NCBI GenBank assembly: GCA_937998045.1
Contig: CALKVG010000697.1
Location: 1-18,554, forward strand
Reading direction: 5' to 3'
From: an uncultured Myxococcales bacterium
GTDB taxonomy: Bacteria; Myxococcota_A; Polyangia; Polyangiales; Polyangiaceae
DNA: 18,554 nt
Shown here: one piece after another, positions 1-6,117 of the stretch
Position numbering within the stretch: position 1 is the first letter of the stretch
How the letters are laid out: each line of letters starts with the position of its first letter
Notes under the pieces: model-generated
What the model was told of the DNA's origin: nothing
What the model saw: only the letters and a program-made list of their open reading frames with translations
Databases searched by the model: none
Made by a program: the position numbers and the translations under genes

Positions 1-46
1 AGATTTCTGCCTGTCTCGTGGGCTCGGAGATGTGTATAAGAGACAG
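1..46 (+). other. Illumina Nextera i7 adapter remnant (assembly artefact)
   Basis: Bases 28-46 read AGATGTGTATAAGAGACAG, the 19-bp Tn5 mosaic end used in Nextera libraries. Bases 13-27 are the rest of the Nextera read-2 oligo (GTCTCGTGGGCTCGG). Bases 5-12 (TTCTGCCT) match, from memory, the i7 index N703 as written in the adapter, and bases 1-4 (AGAT) match the end of the P7 arm. This is synthetic sequence joined to genomic DNA at base 47. Any reading frame crossing it is meaningless, and the gene interrupted at 47 is truncated by the contig end rather than by biology. Confidence 0.97.
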
Positions 47-212
47 CCAGTGCCCCGAGCGCTTGCGCCTCGTACTGAGGCGGCAGGTTCGGGTCGAGCT
101 CGTAGGTACCCTGGTTGGGCGAGCTGGCCGCAGCCGCGCTCTTGTGACCGAGCGCCAGGGCGAGGCCCAAACCTCCTCCGAGAAGCAGTAGCGGAAACAG
201 CGGTGACGTCAT
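47..212 (-). CDS. secreted or membrane-anchored small protein, 3' part missing
   Basis: Only the first 55 codons are present; the frame is cut by the adapter junction at base 47. The ATG at 210-212 is preceded by a GAAGG-like ribosome site about 7 bases upstream. Residues 1-25 are a very hydrophobic Leu/Gly stretch (MTSPLFPLLLLGGGLGLALA) that would act as a signal peptide or single membrane anchor. An Ala/Ser patch follows, then an acidic, Pro-containing segment (YELDPNLPPQYEAQAL). It starts 39 bases after the transglutaminase-like gene and lies on the same strand, so it is probably the next gene of that operon. I do not recognise a family with certainty. The DPxLPP segment after a membrane anchor recalls small structural proteins of phage-like elements, but this is impression only. 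Confidence 0.7.
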
Positions 213-251
213 GGGTATTACCTTCGAGCGTTGGCCGTCGGGCGATAGTCG

Positions 252-671
252 CTATTTCATTCCAAGTACGCGGCTTGGGTCTTCTGCTGTGCCGTCCTGT
301 CGCAAGACGCGAATGTGGTAAGTGGTCACGAGGTCTCCGTCGCCATTTGGCAGCTCGGCAACGGAGATCACGTGCGTTGCGCGCGGCTCGCCGCCGCGCA
401 CGCGAAGCTCGGCGACGCGCCAGCTCGCCAGGTCTTCGCAATCGCCCGTCCGGCGAGCGATCGTGTCTGGGATGTCCTGCCACTCGTCCCTTCCGGGAGG
501 CTCCTCCTCGTACCGAACGCCGCTCTCGTAGAGGTTGGGCGTGTGCGGGTGCCGAAGCAGGTACGCGACGTTGGCCACGGTCAGCGCCTCGAGCAGGTGC
601 TTGAGGACCGCGAACTTGTGGCCCTCGGCGATCGTCTCGAAGCTGCGCAAGCGAAACGCGGGCTTGTACAC
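252..671 (-). CDS. transglutaminase-like cysteine protein (element-encoded)
   Basis: A 139-residue protein. It carries the core of a transglutaminase-like fold: Cys78 in TGDCEDLASW at the start of a helix, His119 in TYHIRV, and Asp131 in EDPSRVLGM, in the order and rough spacing of a Cys-His-Asp triad. At 139 residues it is little more than the core, with no signal peptide or extra domain. The start is GTG at 669-671, with an AGAGGAG ribosome site about 11 bases upstream. Transglutaminase-like proteins act as proteases, peptidoglycan or protein-crosslinking enzymes. In this cassette of small secreted and membrane proteins, virion maturation or cell-wall passage are possible roles, but the substrate is unknown. 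The gene lies 46 bases after the His-rich protein gene on the same strand, consistent with one operon. The fold assignment is fairly firm; the role is inference. Confidence 0.82.
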   Translation of the reverse strand: MYKPAFRLRSFETIAEGHKFAVLKHLLEALTVANVAYLLRHPHTPNLYESGVRYEEEPPGRDEWQDIPDTIARRTGDCEDLASWRVAELRVRGGEPRATHVISVAELPNGDGDLVTTYHIRVLRQDGTAEDPSRVLGMK

Positions 672-717
672 GGTCCACGGTGCTCCTCTGGCGGGTGCGC
701 GTCTCGAGGCGCCGCGC

Positions 718-1425
718 CTACTCGATCACCGTCCCGTAGAGGACCGATCCGAACGGATGCGGGTTGGCCGTGTCCGTGTTCTCCATGAAGAGCGTGATCG
801 TGATCCCAGGTTCCGCGGTATCGAGCTGCATGCGCACGCCGACGCTGACGTTGCTGAAGCACTCGGCCGGCATGTTGCCCGGAGCGGCGAGCTGGCTGTC
901 CTTGCCGACCTTGATGTCCGCGACTTCGAAGTTGAGGACGATCGAATTGGGCACGGCGAGCCGCTCGCCTCGGAAGAGGACCTGCGGCTTGGTCTCGATC
1001 TGCACGGTCTGCGCAGCGGGCACGTTGGTCCCGCTCGTGAAGCCGATCGGGAATTCGCGCGAATGCGTCGGCGCCTCTTCGACGACGGCCGGCCCGTGCG
1101 CGTGGCGGTCGTATGCGGCGGGGCCGCCGCGGTGGAAGTGTGGAGCGTATTGTGCCGCCGCGTGCGCCGGAAGCGCCGGGTGCCCGAACGCCGCCGGATG
1201 CATGGCGTGCGCCATCGGGTGCATGCCGGGGTGGGCCATCGGATGCCCGTGCGGGTGCATAGCCGGGTGTCCCGGGTGGGCCTCATGCGGGGGCGGCGGA
1301 GCGTCTGCGCCCGCCGAAAACTCCATGAGCTCGTCGAAGTCGGCGTCCAGCCCGGTGTTCGGTCCCGGTCCGCCGACGATCATCGAACGCCCTCGCCCTA
1401 CGATCTGTTGCCTTGTTCGAGCCAT
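718..1425 (-). CDS. His/Met/Pro-rich protein with beta-rich C-terminal domain
   Basis: A 235-residue protein. ATG at 1423-1425 follows a GGAGG site ten bases upstream; an open extension to 1491 lacks such a site. Residues 1-45 are mixed. Residues 46-110 are low complexity, with repeated HP, MHP and AHP units and about twenty histidines plus several methionines, a composition that could bind transition metals or form a disordered arm. Residues 125-235 form a separate, regular domain of alternating hydrophobic strands (QVLFRGERLAVPNSIVLNF, IKVGKDSQL, FSNVSVGVRMQLDT, ITITLFMENT, FGSVLYGTVIE), suggesting a beta-sandwich. I recognise the RGERLAVP...IKVG pattern only as resembling unannotated proteins of phage-like elements. 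A capsid or spike role is conceivable but unproven. It sits between the membrane protein and the transglutaminase-like gene in one minus-strand operon. Confidence 0.8.
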   Translation of the reverse strand: MARTRQQIVGRGRSMIVGGPGPNTGLDADFDELMEFSAGADAPPPPHEAHPGHPAMHPHGHPMAHPGMHPMAHAMHPAAFGHPALPAHAAAQYAPHFHRGGPAAYDRHAHGPAVVEEAPTHSREFPIGFTSGTNVPAAQTVQIETKPQVLFRGERLAVPNSIVLNFEVADIKVGKDSQLAAPGNMPAECFSNVSVGVRMQLDTAEPGITITLFMENTDTANPHPFGSVLYGTVIE

Positions 1426-1466
1426 TGCTTTTGAACCTCCGAAAACACACGCGTCTTGCGAGCAGT

Positions 1467-1483
1467 CGCCCGCGCTGCGGGCG
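1467..1483 (-). repeat. GC-rich hairpin in the 153-bp gap between two element genes
   Basis: CGCCCGC (1467-1473) pairs perfectly with GCGGGCG (1477-1483) around a 3-base loop. It lies downstream of the membrane protein gene (ends 1579) and 42 bases before the start of the His-rich protein gene, on the path of the minus-strand transcript. No T-run follows directly, so it is not a clear intrinsic terminator; it could attenuate transcription or stabilise an mRNA end. Chance is possible in DNA this GC-rich. Confidence 0.3.
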
Positions 1484-1578
1484 CAGAACATGTGGCTCGC
1501 GCTCGCGCCGAGAGACTCCGAAATACCGAGATGGCGATCGACCTTGCGTCGGAAGAAAGGGAAGGCGCCGGGGCGCGG

Positions 1579-2106
1579 TCAGGTCCGCGCGTAGTGCACC
1601 GTATGCAGGCGGCCGCCTTGTGGGCCGACGCGCGCCGCGCCCGTGCCCATCTGGCGAGACGGCGCGCCGCTCGTCGTCTGTTGCTGCTGCTGGCTAGTCA
1701 CCCAGCCGTGGCCGAGCTCCGCTCCCATCCGGTACGCGAAGGCGCCGAGTGAGCCGTTGCCCACGTTGAGCGCGTAGTCGGACCAGCGCTTCCCGAACCA
1801 GCCGAGAAAGCCCGCGGCCGTCATCGCCCCACCGACGACGGCGTCCATCGGGATGCCGGCGATGGCCACGTTCTTGGGACCGGTGGTGGCTGCGCCCGGA
1901 GACGTCGAACCGTATTTCTCGTTGATCCAGCCCCACCCGAACAGCGTCCCGTTGGTCAGGGCGATGGACACGCCGCGCTGAAGCCACTCGCGGTCCTTCT
2001 CCTTGGCCTTCTTCTCTCGGTTCTCGACACGCTCGAGCTGCTGCTTGGCCCGAGCGAGTTCGCCATAGTGTTTGACGGCTGCGAGTGCACGAAACGGCAG
2101 TGCCAT
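1579..2106 (-). CDS. small membrane protein with coiled coil
   Basis: A 175-residue protein, first gene of the minus-strand cassette. ATG at 2104-2106 follows GGAGAA seven bases upstream; an open extension to a TTG at 2166 has no comparable site and is not used. Residues 14-44 are highly charged and helical (AKQQLERVENREKKAKEKDR), a likely short coiled coil. Residues 46-62 (SIALTNGTLFGWGWI) and 79-104 (VAIAGIPMDAVVGGAMTAAG) are hydrophobic and Gly/Ala-rich; the second is a convincing membrane segment. The C-terminal 40 residues are polar, with a run of five Gln (TSQQQQQTT). No family recognised. Small Gly/Ala-rich membrane proteins are common in phages with internal membranes and in filamentous phages, as well as in many unrelated settings, so a virion role is only a suggestion. 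Confidence 0.72.
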   Translation of the reverse strand: MALPFRALAAVKHYGELARAKQQLERVENREKKAKEKDREWLQRGVSIALTNGTLFGWGWINEKYGSTSPGAATTGPKNVAIAGIPMDAVVGGAMTAAGFLGWFGKRWSDYALNVGNGSLGAFAYRMGAELGHGWVTSQQQQQTTSGAPSRQMGTGAARVGPQGGRLHTVHYART

Positions 2107-2199
2107 GGGGCGCTTCTCCGGCTGGTCGCGAGGAGGTCCGCGGTGGGCCGCCTCGAACACGCCCAAAGAAAAGGCCTCGAACGCCTTCGCGCAAATTCC

Positions 2200-2316
2200 G
2201 GTTGCATGTAACTGGTTGCACCCGCCGCGTGGCGGCTTTTCGATCGAAAGGCGTTTGTTTGCGCAGGCTTACCTTCGCCCGCAGATCGTGTGATTGATTG
2301 CATGCAAGTTGCACCC
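2200..2316. promoter_or_regulatory. paired operator-like repeats in the divergent promoter region
   Basis: Between the leftward cassette (starts 2106) and the rightward operon (starts 2372) there are two related sites. Site 1 (2202-2223) is TTGCATG, 6 bases, GTTGCACCC. Site 2 (2298-2316) is TTGCATG, 3 bases, GTTGCACCC. Each left half is part of a palindrome: TTGCATGCAA (2298-2307) is perfect and GTTGCATGTAAC (2201-2212) is nearly so. Start-to-start distance is 96 bp. The arrangement fits operators for a regulator controlling both directions, most simply the HTH protein encoded just to the right. Which protein binds is inference. Confidence 0.5.
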
Positions 2317-2371
2317 TCGTGGACTACCCCTCTAGCGGCAATCCCCGCGTCGGAGTCAGAGTTCGCGCGCT

Positions 2372-2833
2372 ATGCAACACAAACGCAATCCGACCCCTCG
2401 TCGGCCGCGCTACAGCCGGCCGAAAGTCCTGACGCGCTCGGTCGTCGCCCGCATCCTCGGCTGCTCGGTCGCCATGGTGCGCTGGTTCGAAAAGCACGGC
2501 CGCCTACATCCGACCAAGGACCCGAACAGGGTCCGCCGATTCAACCACGCCGAGGTCGAAGCGCTGCGCTGTGAACGGCTCGGCCGCCTGCCGCGGTCGA
2601 CCTCCGGCACGCTCGCCGCCGAAGTCTTCCGCCTCATCGGCGAAGGCCGAACCTTCGCCGAGGTCGTCGTGGAGACCAAGCAGGAGCCCGAGCGCATTCG
2701 GGAGCTCTGGAAGCAGTACCGCCATCCCCCAGACGCCCCCGGGACGCCGACCGACGATCTGTCGGACTACGACCGCCGAGCGCGCGAAGACGACGCGCGC
2801 CGCGAAGCCCGCCACAGAAGGCTACGGGGGTGA
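2372..2833 (+). CDS. MerR-like winged-HTH regulator
   Basis: A 153-residue basic protein. Residues 19-65 form a MerR-type helix-turn-helix: LTRSVVARILGCSVAMVRWF, then a wing with basic residues (DPNRVRRFNHAEVEAL). Residues 80-118 form a second short helical segment (AEVFRLIGEGRTFAEVVVET and on to ELWKQY). The tail is charged (RRAREDDARREARHRR). There is no Cys-rich metal-sensing end or large ligand domain of classical MerR sensors; it is nearer to DNA-binding proteins of phages and integrative elements. The ATG at 2372 is the first in frame, with only a weak, distant GGAG. It opens a three-gene run joined by stop/start overlaps. It is the nearest candidate to bind the TTGCATG sites just upstream. 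Confidence 0.75.
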   Translation: MQHKRNPTPRRPRYSRPKVLTRSVVARILGCSVAMVRWFEKHGRLHPTKDPNRVRRFNHAEVEALRCERLGRLPRSTSGTLAAEVFRLIGEGRTFAEVVVETKQEPERIRELWKQYRHPPDAPGTPTDDLSDYDRRAREDDARREARHRRLRG

Positions 2834-3189
2834 CCGCCATGCTCTGCGAGAGCCAGGAGTTTCTGCCCGGACAGCGTGGCATGGTCGTCGTGCCCCTCCG
2901 GCGGGGCCGCCACCTCATCGGCGTCTTCGTCGACCCGGCCACCGCCGCCACCTTCACCATCGAACGCATCGACGAGCTGTCGCCCGGCGAGATGCTCGCC
3001 CTGGGCGCCGGCAGCACGCCCGGCGCACTGCTGGTCGTCCGCAACGACGCACCGCGAGTGGCGCGCTTTCGCGCGCAGCTCCAATGCGCGCCCAACCTTC
3101 CCGCCATGGAGCGCAACCTCGCCCGCATCGTGGAGCGCGACTGGGCCGCCGCCTACGACCGCGCGATCCGCCATGGGGGCAAGCGATGA
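2830..3189 (+). CDS. unknown small protein, co-translated
   Basis: A 119-residue protein whose GTG start (2830) overlaps the stop of the HTH gene as GTGA, implying translational coupling; an ATG three codons later (2839) is an alternative start. I do not recognise a family. The N-terminal 65 residues alternate hydrophobic residues in a beta-rich pattern (RGMVVVPLRRGRHLIGVFVD, FTIERIDELSPGEMLALGAG, ALLVVRNDA). The C-terminal part is helical with conserved-looking CAPNLPAMERNL and WAAAYDRAI segments. There is no signal peptide or membrane segment. Tight coupling on both sides suggests that all three products act in one process, perhaps early control of the element. Confidence 0.7.
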   Translation: MTAMLCESQEFLPGQRGMVVVPLRRGRHLIGVFVDPATAATFTIERIDELSPGEMLALGAGSTPGALLVVRNDAPRVARFRAQLQCAPNLPAMERNLARIVERDWAAAYDRAIRHGGKR

Positions 3190-3770
3190 GCGCCAGCGAA
3201 ACGAGCTCACCGCGCGAGCAGCTCCTGGCGGCCCTCGTGCAGGCCCTCGGCTCGGCGCAGGACGCGCTCTCCGAGTACCTGGACGCCGCCGACTCGGAGC
3301 AAGGCGATTCGAGCGCGGCGGCGCACGCGCGCGAGTATGCCGAGACCGCCGCGCTTCTGCGGTGCCGCGCGCAGCAGCTGCATCGCAGCGAACCAGACCG
3401 CGCCGACTTGGAGCGGCGGGCGCGCTGGTTTGAGGCCCGCGCGGAGGTGAAGCGAAGTGGCGCGCCGATGCCCCCCGAGCTCCGCACGCCGCTCGAGGGC
3501 CTCCAGCTCGTCGACGACCTGCGCCACGAACTGCTCGACCTGTCCAACCTGGTGCAGGACGTATCAGCCGGTGAGCTCGATGCGTTCCTGCAAGCGCTCG
3601 TTCCGGAGAGCAACCCGCCGCCGGGCGCGGGCGAGGCGCTTCGCGCAGCGCTTGGCGACCTACAGCGAGCCGCCGGGACTGCGCTGGATCTTCTCGGCGC
3701 TCGTCATGACGAAGCAGGCACGGTCCGTTTCCTGCCCGTCAAGCTGACCGTCGCGGCGACGAGAAGATAG
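3186..3770 (+). CDS. unknown Ala/Leu-rich helical protein
   Basis: A 194-residue protein, start ATG 3186 overlapping the previous stop (ATGA). The frame is open further upstream to 2571, but that part is a shadow of the two preceding genes. The sequence is almost wholly helical: residues 10-45 and 48-95 form amphipathic helices rich in Ala, Leu, Glu and Arg (ADLERRARWFEARAEVKR), a Pro-containing break follows (APMPPELRTPLEG), then more helices (LQLVDDLRHELLDLSNLVQD). The last 15 residues are basic (LPVKLTVAATRR). No catalytic motif seen and no family recognised. It is the last gene before an 841-base gene-poor stretch, so it ends the operon. Confidence 0.68.
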   Translation: MSASETSSPREQLLAALVQALGSAQDALSEYLDAADSEQGDSSAAAHAREYAETAALLRCRAQQLHRSEPDRADLERRARWFEARAEVKRSGAPMPPELRTPLEGLQLVDDLRHELLDLSNLVQDVSAGELDAFLQALVPESNPPPGAGEALRAALGDLQRAAGTALDLLGARHDEAGTVRFLPVKLTVAATRR

Positions 3771-3872
3771 CCTCGGCTCGGCGCCTGATGCTCGCGGACG
3801 AGAGGCAGACGATCCCACCGAGGGTCGCTCCCCTTTGCCGAGGGACCCCACCTTCGCGGCGCATCTAGCTCG

Positions 3873-3909
3873 CACCTGTCGCCATTGTTTTCTACGTCGG
3901 GGACAGGTG
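3873..3909. repeat. 8-bp perfect inverted repeat (stem-loop)
   Basis: CACCTGTC (3873-3880) is matched by GACAGGTG (3902-3909) across a 21-base loop. It lies about 100 bases past the end of the helical-protein gene. It could be a transcription terminator without a T-run, an RNA structure or a protein site. The loop is the least GC-rich part of the neighbourhood (contains ATTGTTTTCTA), which makes the element stand out. Confidence 0.4.
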
Positions 3910-4149
3910 AAACCTCCCCAGGGCATCGCCGGTGCGCCATGCGACCGGGGATGCGCGCTGCAAGGCGCCACCAACCGCTGCCAACTCCGGCGCTTGCGTG
4001 TGACCGAACTGCGACGTCTCTCAGGACACGATCTCCCGGCGCGCACCGCGGATCTCGTCGCAGAAAGCGCGCGTTGCGGAGTGCACGCCCGCGCGCAGCC
4101 ATTGCTTGACGGAATGCAAGGTCAGCGGCAATGGTTTGTGGACCGAACG

Positions 4150-4167
4150 AGCGCCCGCCCGGGCGCT
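4150..4167. repeat. 7-bp GC-rich hairpin
   Basis: AGCGCCC (4150-4156) pairs with GGGCGCT (4161-4167) around GCCC. On the plus strand it is followed by a pyrimidine-rich stretch (GCTTGCTGCTTC), a weak terminator-like look. In such GC-rich DNA a stem of this size can occur by chance. Confidence 0.25.
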
Positions 4168-4611
4168 GCTTGCTGCTTCGCATGTCTGGCTTCGCAACGG
4201 AATTTCGGCGAGCAGACTTCCCTCGCTCTCGCCGATGCAACGAGGAGGTGATGGCTCGACGCATCTCCGCGCAAGCATCCAGTTTGCGCGGCCCCCTACT
4301 CGATCGCGCGTGAAGTTCGCGTCCGCACGCCGACAAGCCGATTCGAGCGCTTCCAAAACCGGGCGCCCTTGCTGCGGTCCAACGCTGCGGCCTCTCGTTG
4401 GGGGCCGCGCCGTGCCGTTCTTCGTGGAGTACCCCGCATGCGCACCCGTCGCACGGGCTTCAGTGATGATGCGAACGTCAGTCCTGCGCGGGCAGCGCGC
4501 GGCGCGGGCGGTGGCGCGCGTGCGGCGTGCGGCGCGGAGCTCCAGGCCCGGCCGCGGGTAGCCATGAACCGGCCCGGCCGAGCGCGGCAACCATAGTGGC
4601 GGGGCTCGTCG

Positions 4612-5370
4612 ATGGAAGGGCGGGGCATCGATCTCTTGGGCGTCGCGGAGGCAGCCGCCTTGCTCGGCGTTACCAAGCGGACGGTCTTTCGGTGGATCCA
4701 CGAGGGGGCTCTGGCCTGCTTCAAGCGAAGTCCTCAAGGATGGCAGGCGGCAACGCGCGATGAGATTCGTGCCGCTCGTGTCCTGCGTCCGCAGAATCTG
4801 CGAGACAAGGGCATCCACGACGAACTGCTCGACCGCGCCCTTCGCAGGAGGATCGTCTCCTCGCCCGACGGTCGCTACTCGCTGAACGACGTCGAGGCGA
4901 TCCTCGCGTTCGGCGCGGCTGCCAAGCCGACGCCAAACCCCGCGGGCCCCGTACGGCGACAGTCCGGCTTCGTCATCAAGGCGTTCGAGTGGAACGAGGA
5001 GATGGAGGAGGCCCATGTGCAGGCGGGCGCCAGCGTCGAGAAACTACCAGACGGCTACTTCGAGGTGGAGGGCGACCCGCCCCTCCTCACGCCGCCGAAT
5101 GTGTTCTTGCACGAAGTAACGTCGGAACCCGTGCCGGGCCGGCCCGGCGCGCGCTTCGTCCGACGCTTGTCAGGTTATGAGCTTGGCGACGACGGCGTGC
5201 TGCGCTGGTGCGAGCAAAACGACCGCTTCGACATCCTGGAACCGGGCGAGTCCCTCAAGCCCGAGCAGGTGGCGTCGAACCGCAAGTACTACCTCCAGAT
5301 GTGGCGCATGAAACGCGAGACGTACCGGCGACGACGCCGGTTGCGGCGCGAGTCGAAGCTCAGCCAGTGA
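4612..5370 (+). CDS. HTH (MerR/excisionase-type) DNA-binding protein with unknown C-terminal region
   Basis: A 252-residue protein. Residues 8-50 form an excisionase/MerR-type HTH (LLGVAEAAALLGVTKRTVFR, WIHEGAL, then a wing with RSPQGW). Residues 70-100 look like a second small HTH or helical unit (LLDRALRRRIVSSPDGRYSL). The middle (110-215) is mixed alpha/beta with no recognised family (SGFVIKAFEWNEEMEEAHVQ). The C-terminus is strongly basic (RRRRRLRRESK). It stands alone after the gene-poor stretch. Its stop codon lies inside a perfect palindrome (5366-5380) that starts a cluster of such sites, so it may bind this cluster as a replication initiator or regulator; that is inference from position. 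Start: ATG 4612, first in frame, with a poor ribosome site (GGCGGGG upstream). Confidence 0.7.
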   Translation: MEGRGIDLLGVAEAAALLGVTKRTVFRWIHEGALACFKRSPQGWQAATRDEIRAARVLRPQNLRDKGIHDELLDRALRRRIVSSPDGRYSLNDVEAILAFGAAAKPTPNPAGPVRRQSGFVIKAFEWNEEMEEAHVQAGASVEKLPDGYFEVEGDPPLLTPPNVFLHEVTSEPVPGRPGARFVRRLSGYELGDDGVLRWCEQNDRFDILEPGESLKPEQVASNRKYYLQMWRMKRETYRRRRRLRRESKLSQ

Positions 5371-5636
5371 CATTGTCACTCGATGCCGATCGGGCGCCGA
5401 TCCGAGCGCTCTCGTGCGGGGATCCGCGGGCGGCGGTGCGGCGCCCGGTTCCCTTCGCGTTGCGCAACAAGCCGTGGAAACCACTACGGATTGGTCCTGG
5501 GCCGTCGAACCGGCCTCGCAGCCCGTCCGGGTTCTTGAGACCCTTAGCTCAGCCAGTGACATTTCACCCGCGAAGGCAGTGACAATGTCACTCGAAATCG
5601 TGCTGTTCAGTGCAAACGATCACAGGAATTGTCACT
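5357..5636. promoter_or_regulatory. cluster of AGTGACA-N-TGTCACT palindromes (iteron- or operator-like)
   Basis: Two perfect 15-bp palindromes, AGTGACATTGTCACT (5366-5380) and AGTGACAATGTCACT (5578-5592), are both followed by CG. Imperfect or half copies lie at 5555-5567 (AGTGACATTTCAC) and 5630-5636 (TGTCACT). An 18-bp direct repeat, AGCTCAGCCAGTGACATT, occurs at 5357-5374 and 5546-5563 and includes a palindrome half in each case. The cluster lies directly upstream of the replication genes. It fits an iteron-type origin or operators of the replication operon. The sequence does not show which. Confidence 0.6.
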
Positions 5637-5844
5637 GGTAGCGTGCTTGGCTTAGCCCCGTAAGCAGGTCGCTCCACCCGGGCTAACCGTCGTCCGGAAC
5701 CCACGCGGGGCGTCAGCGCGAGAGCGCGCCAGCCATGGGGTCAAACCCGCTGTGGCGCGCTTCCGCCGCGGCGCCTTCTTCTGCCCGCGCGCAGCTCTCG
5801 GGCCGCGCGGCTCGAGGGACCGATCTGCCCACCGGAGGCCATCC
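5371..5844. other. intergenic region before the replication block
   Basis: These 474 bases hold no credible gene; the open frames give Arg/Ala/Pro-rich noise. Besides the palindrome cluster there is an inverted repeat TTAGCCC (5652-5658) / GGGCTAA (5680-5686) with a 21-base loop. The part around 5593-5640 is noticeably less GC-rich than its surroundings (GTTCAGTGCAAACGATCACA), as is common near origins and promoters. The last 150 bases before the gene at 5845 are GC-rich with no clear site except its ribosome-binding site. Confidence 0.5.
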
Positions 5845-6117
5845 ATGCGAAATTCGGCTCGACGATCCATTCCCTTATCCCGTCCCACCCCGGGGCACTT
5901 CTACGCGCTCGGACCGCTCGACTCGCTGGAGCGCGCCGCCAAGAGACTCGGCGTCGGCGCCGACGCGCTCCGCGATCACTGCGAGCGCCTCGCCGAGCGC
6001 GCCGGCGACGTCGCCGTGGCGCACCTACACGCTGGCGCCGTCGCATTCAAGATCGGCGACACCTGGAGGTTCCGATTCCCCATCGGCGTCGGCGAGAGCG
6101 TTCGAGGCGGCCAATGA
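5845..6117 (+). CDS. small HTH-like protein, first gene of replication block
   Basis: A 90-residue protein. ATG 5845 follows GGAGG (5834-5838) six bases upstream, so the open frame upstream to 5752 is not used. Residues 22-55 (LGPLDSLERAAKRLGVGADA, LRDHCERLA) form an HTH-like helical pair. The C-terminal 25 residues are a short beta hairpin (AVAFKIGDTWRFRFP), the layout of small winged-helix excisionase/AlpA-like proteins. The stop overlaps the next start as ATGA, so it is coupled to the primase gene and may help load the replication proteins or regulate them. Its leader CGGAGGCCATC is repeated in front of the HTH gene at 8824. Confidence 0.7.
   Translation: MRNSARRSIPLSRPTPGHFYALGPLDSLERAAKRLGVGADALRDHCERLAERAGDVAVAHLHAGAVAFKIGDTWRFRFPIGVGESVRGGQ

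Larger units (their letters stand above)
3771..4611. other. gene-poor region with hairpins and a possible gene remnant
   Basis: This 841-base stretch has no convincing intact gene. The open frames on both strands have low-complexity Arg/Ala/Ser products typical of random GC-rich DNA. It contains two perfect stem-loops (listed separately). On the minus strand, 4021-4130 encodes a sensible C-terminus (LHSVKQWLRAGVHSATRAFC then DEIRGARREIVS and stop) resembling the HTH region of phage small-terminase-like proteins. The frame upstream of it looks like noise, so at most this is a decayed remnant. Confidence 0.5.

Noticed and set aside
32..604. Plus-strand frame of 190 codons starting in the adapter
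   Set aside because: It begins in synthetic adapter sequence and runs antisense to the genes at 47-212 and 252-671.
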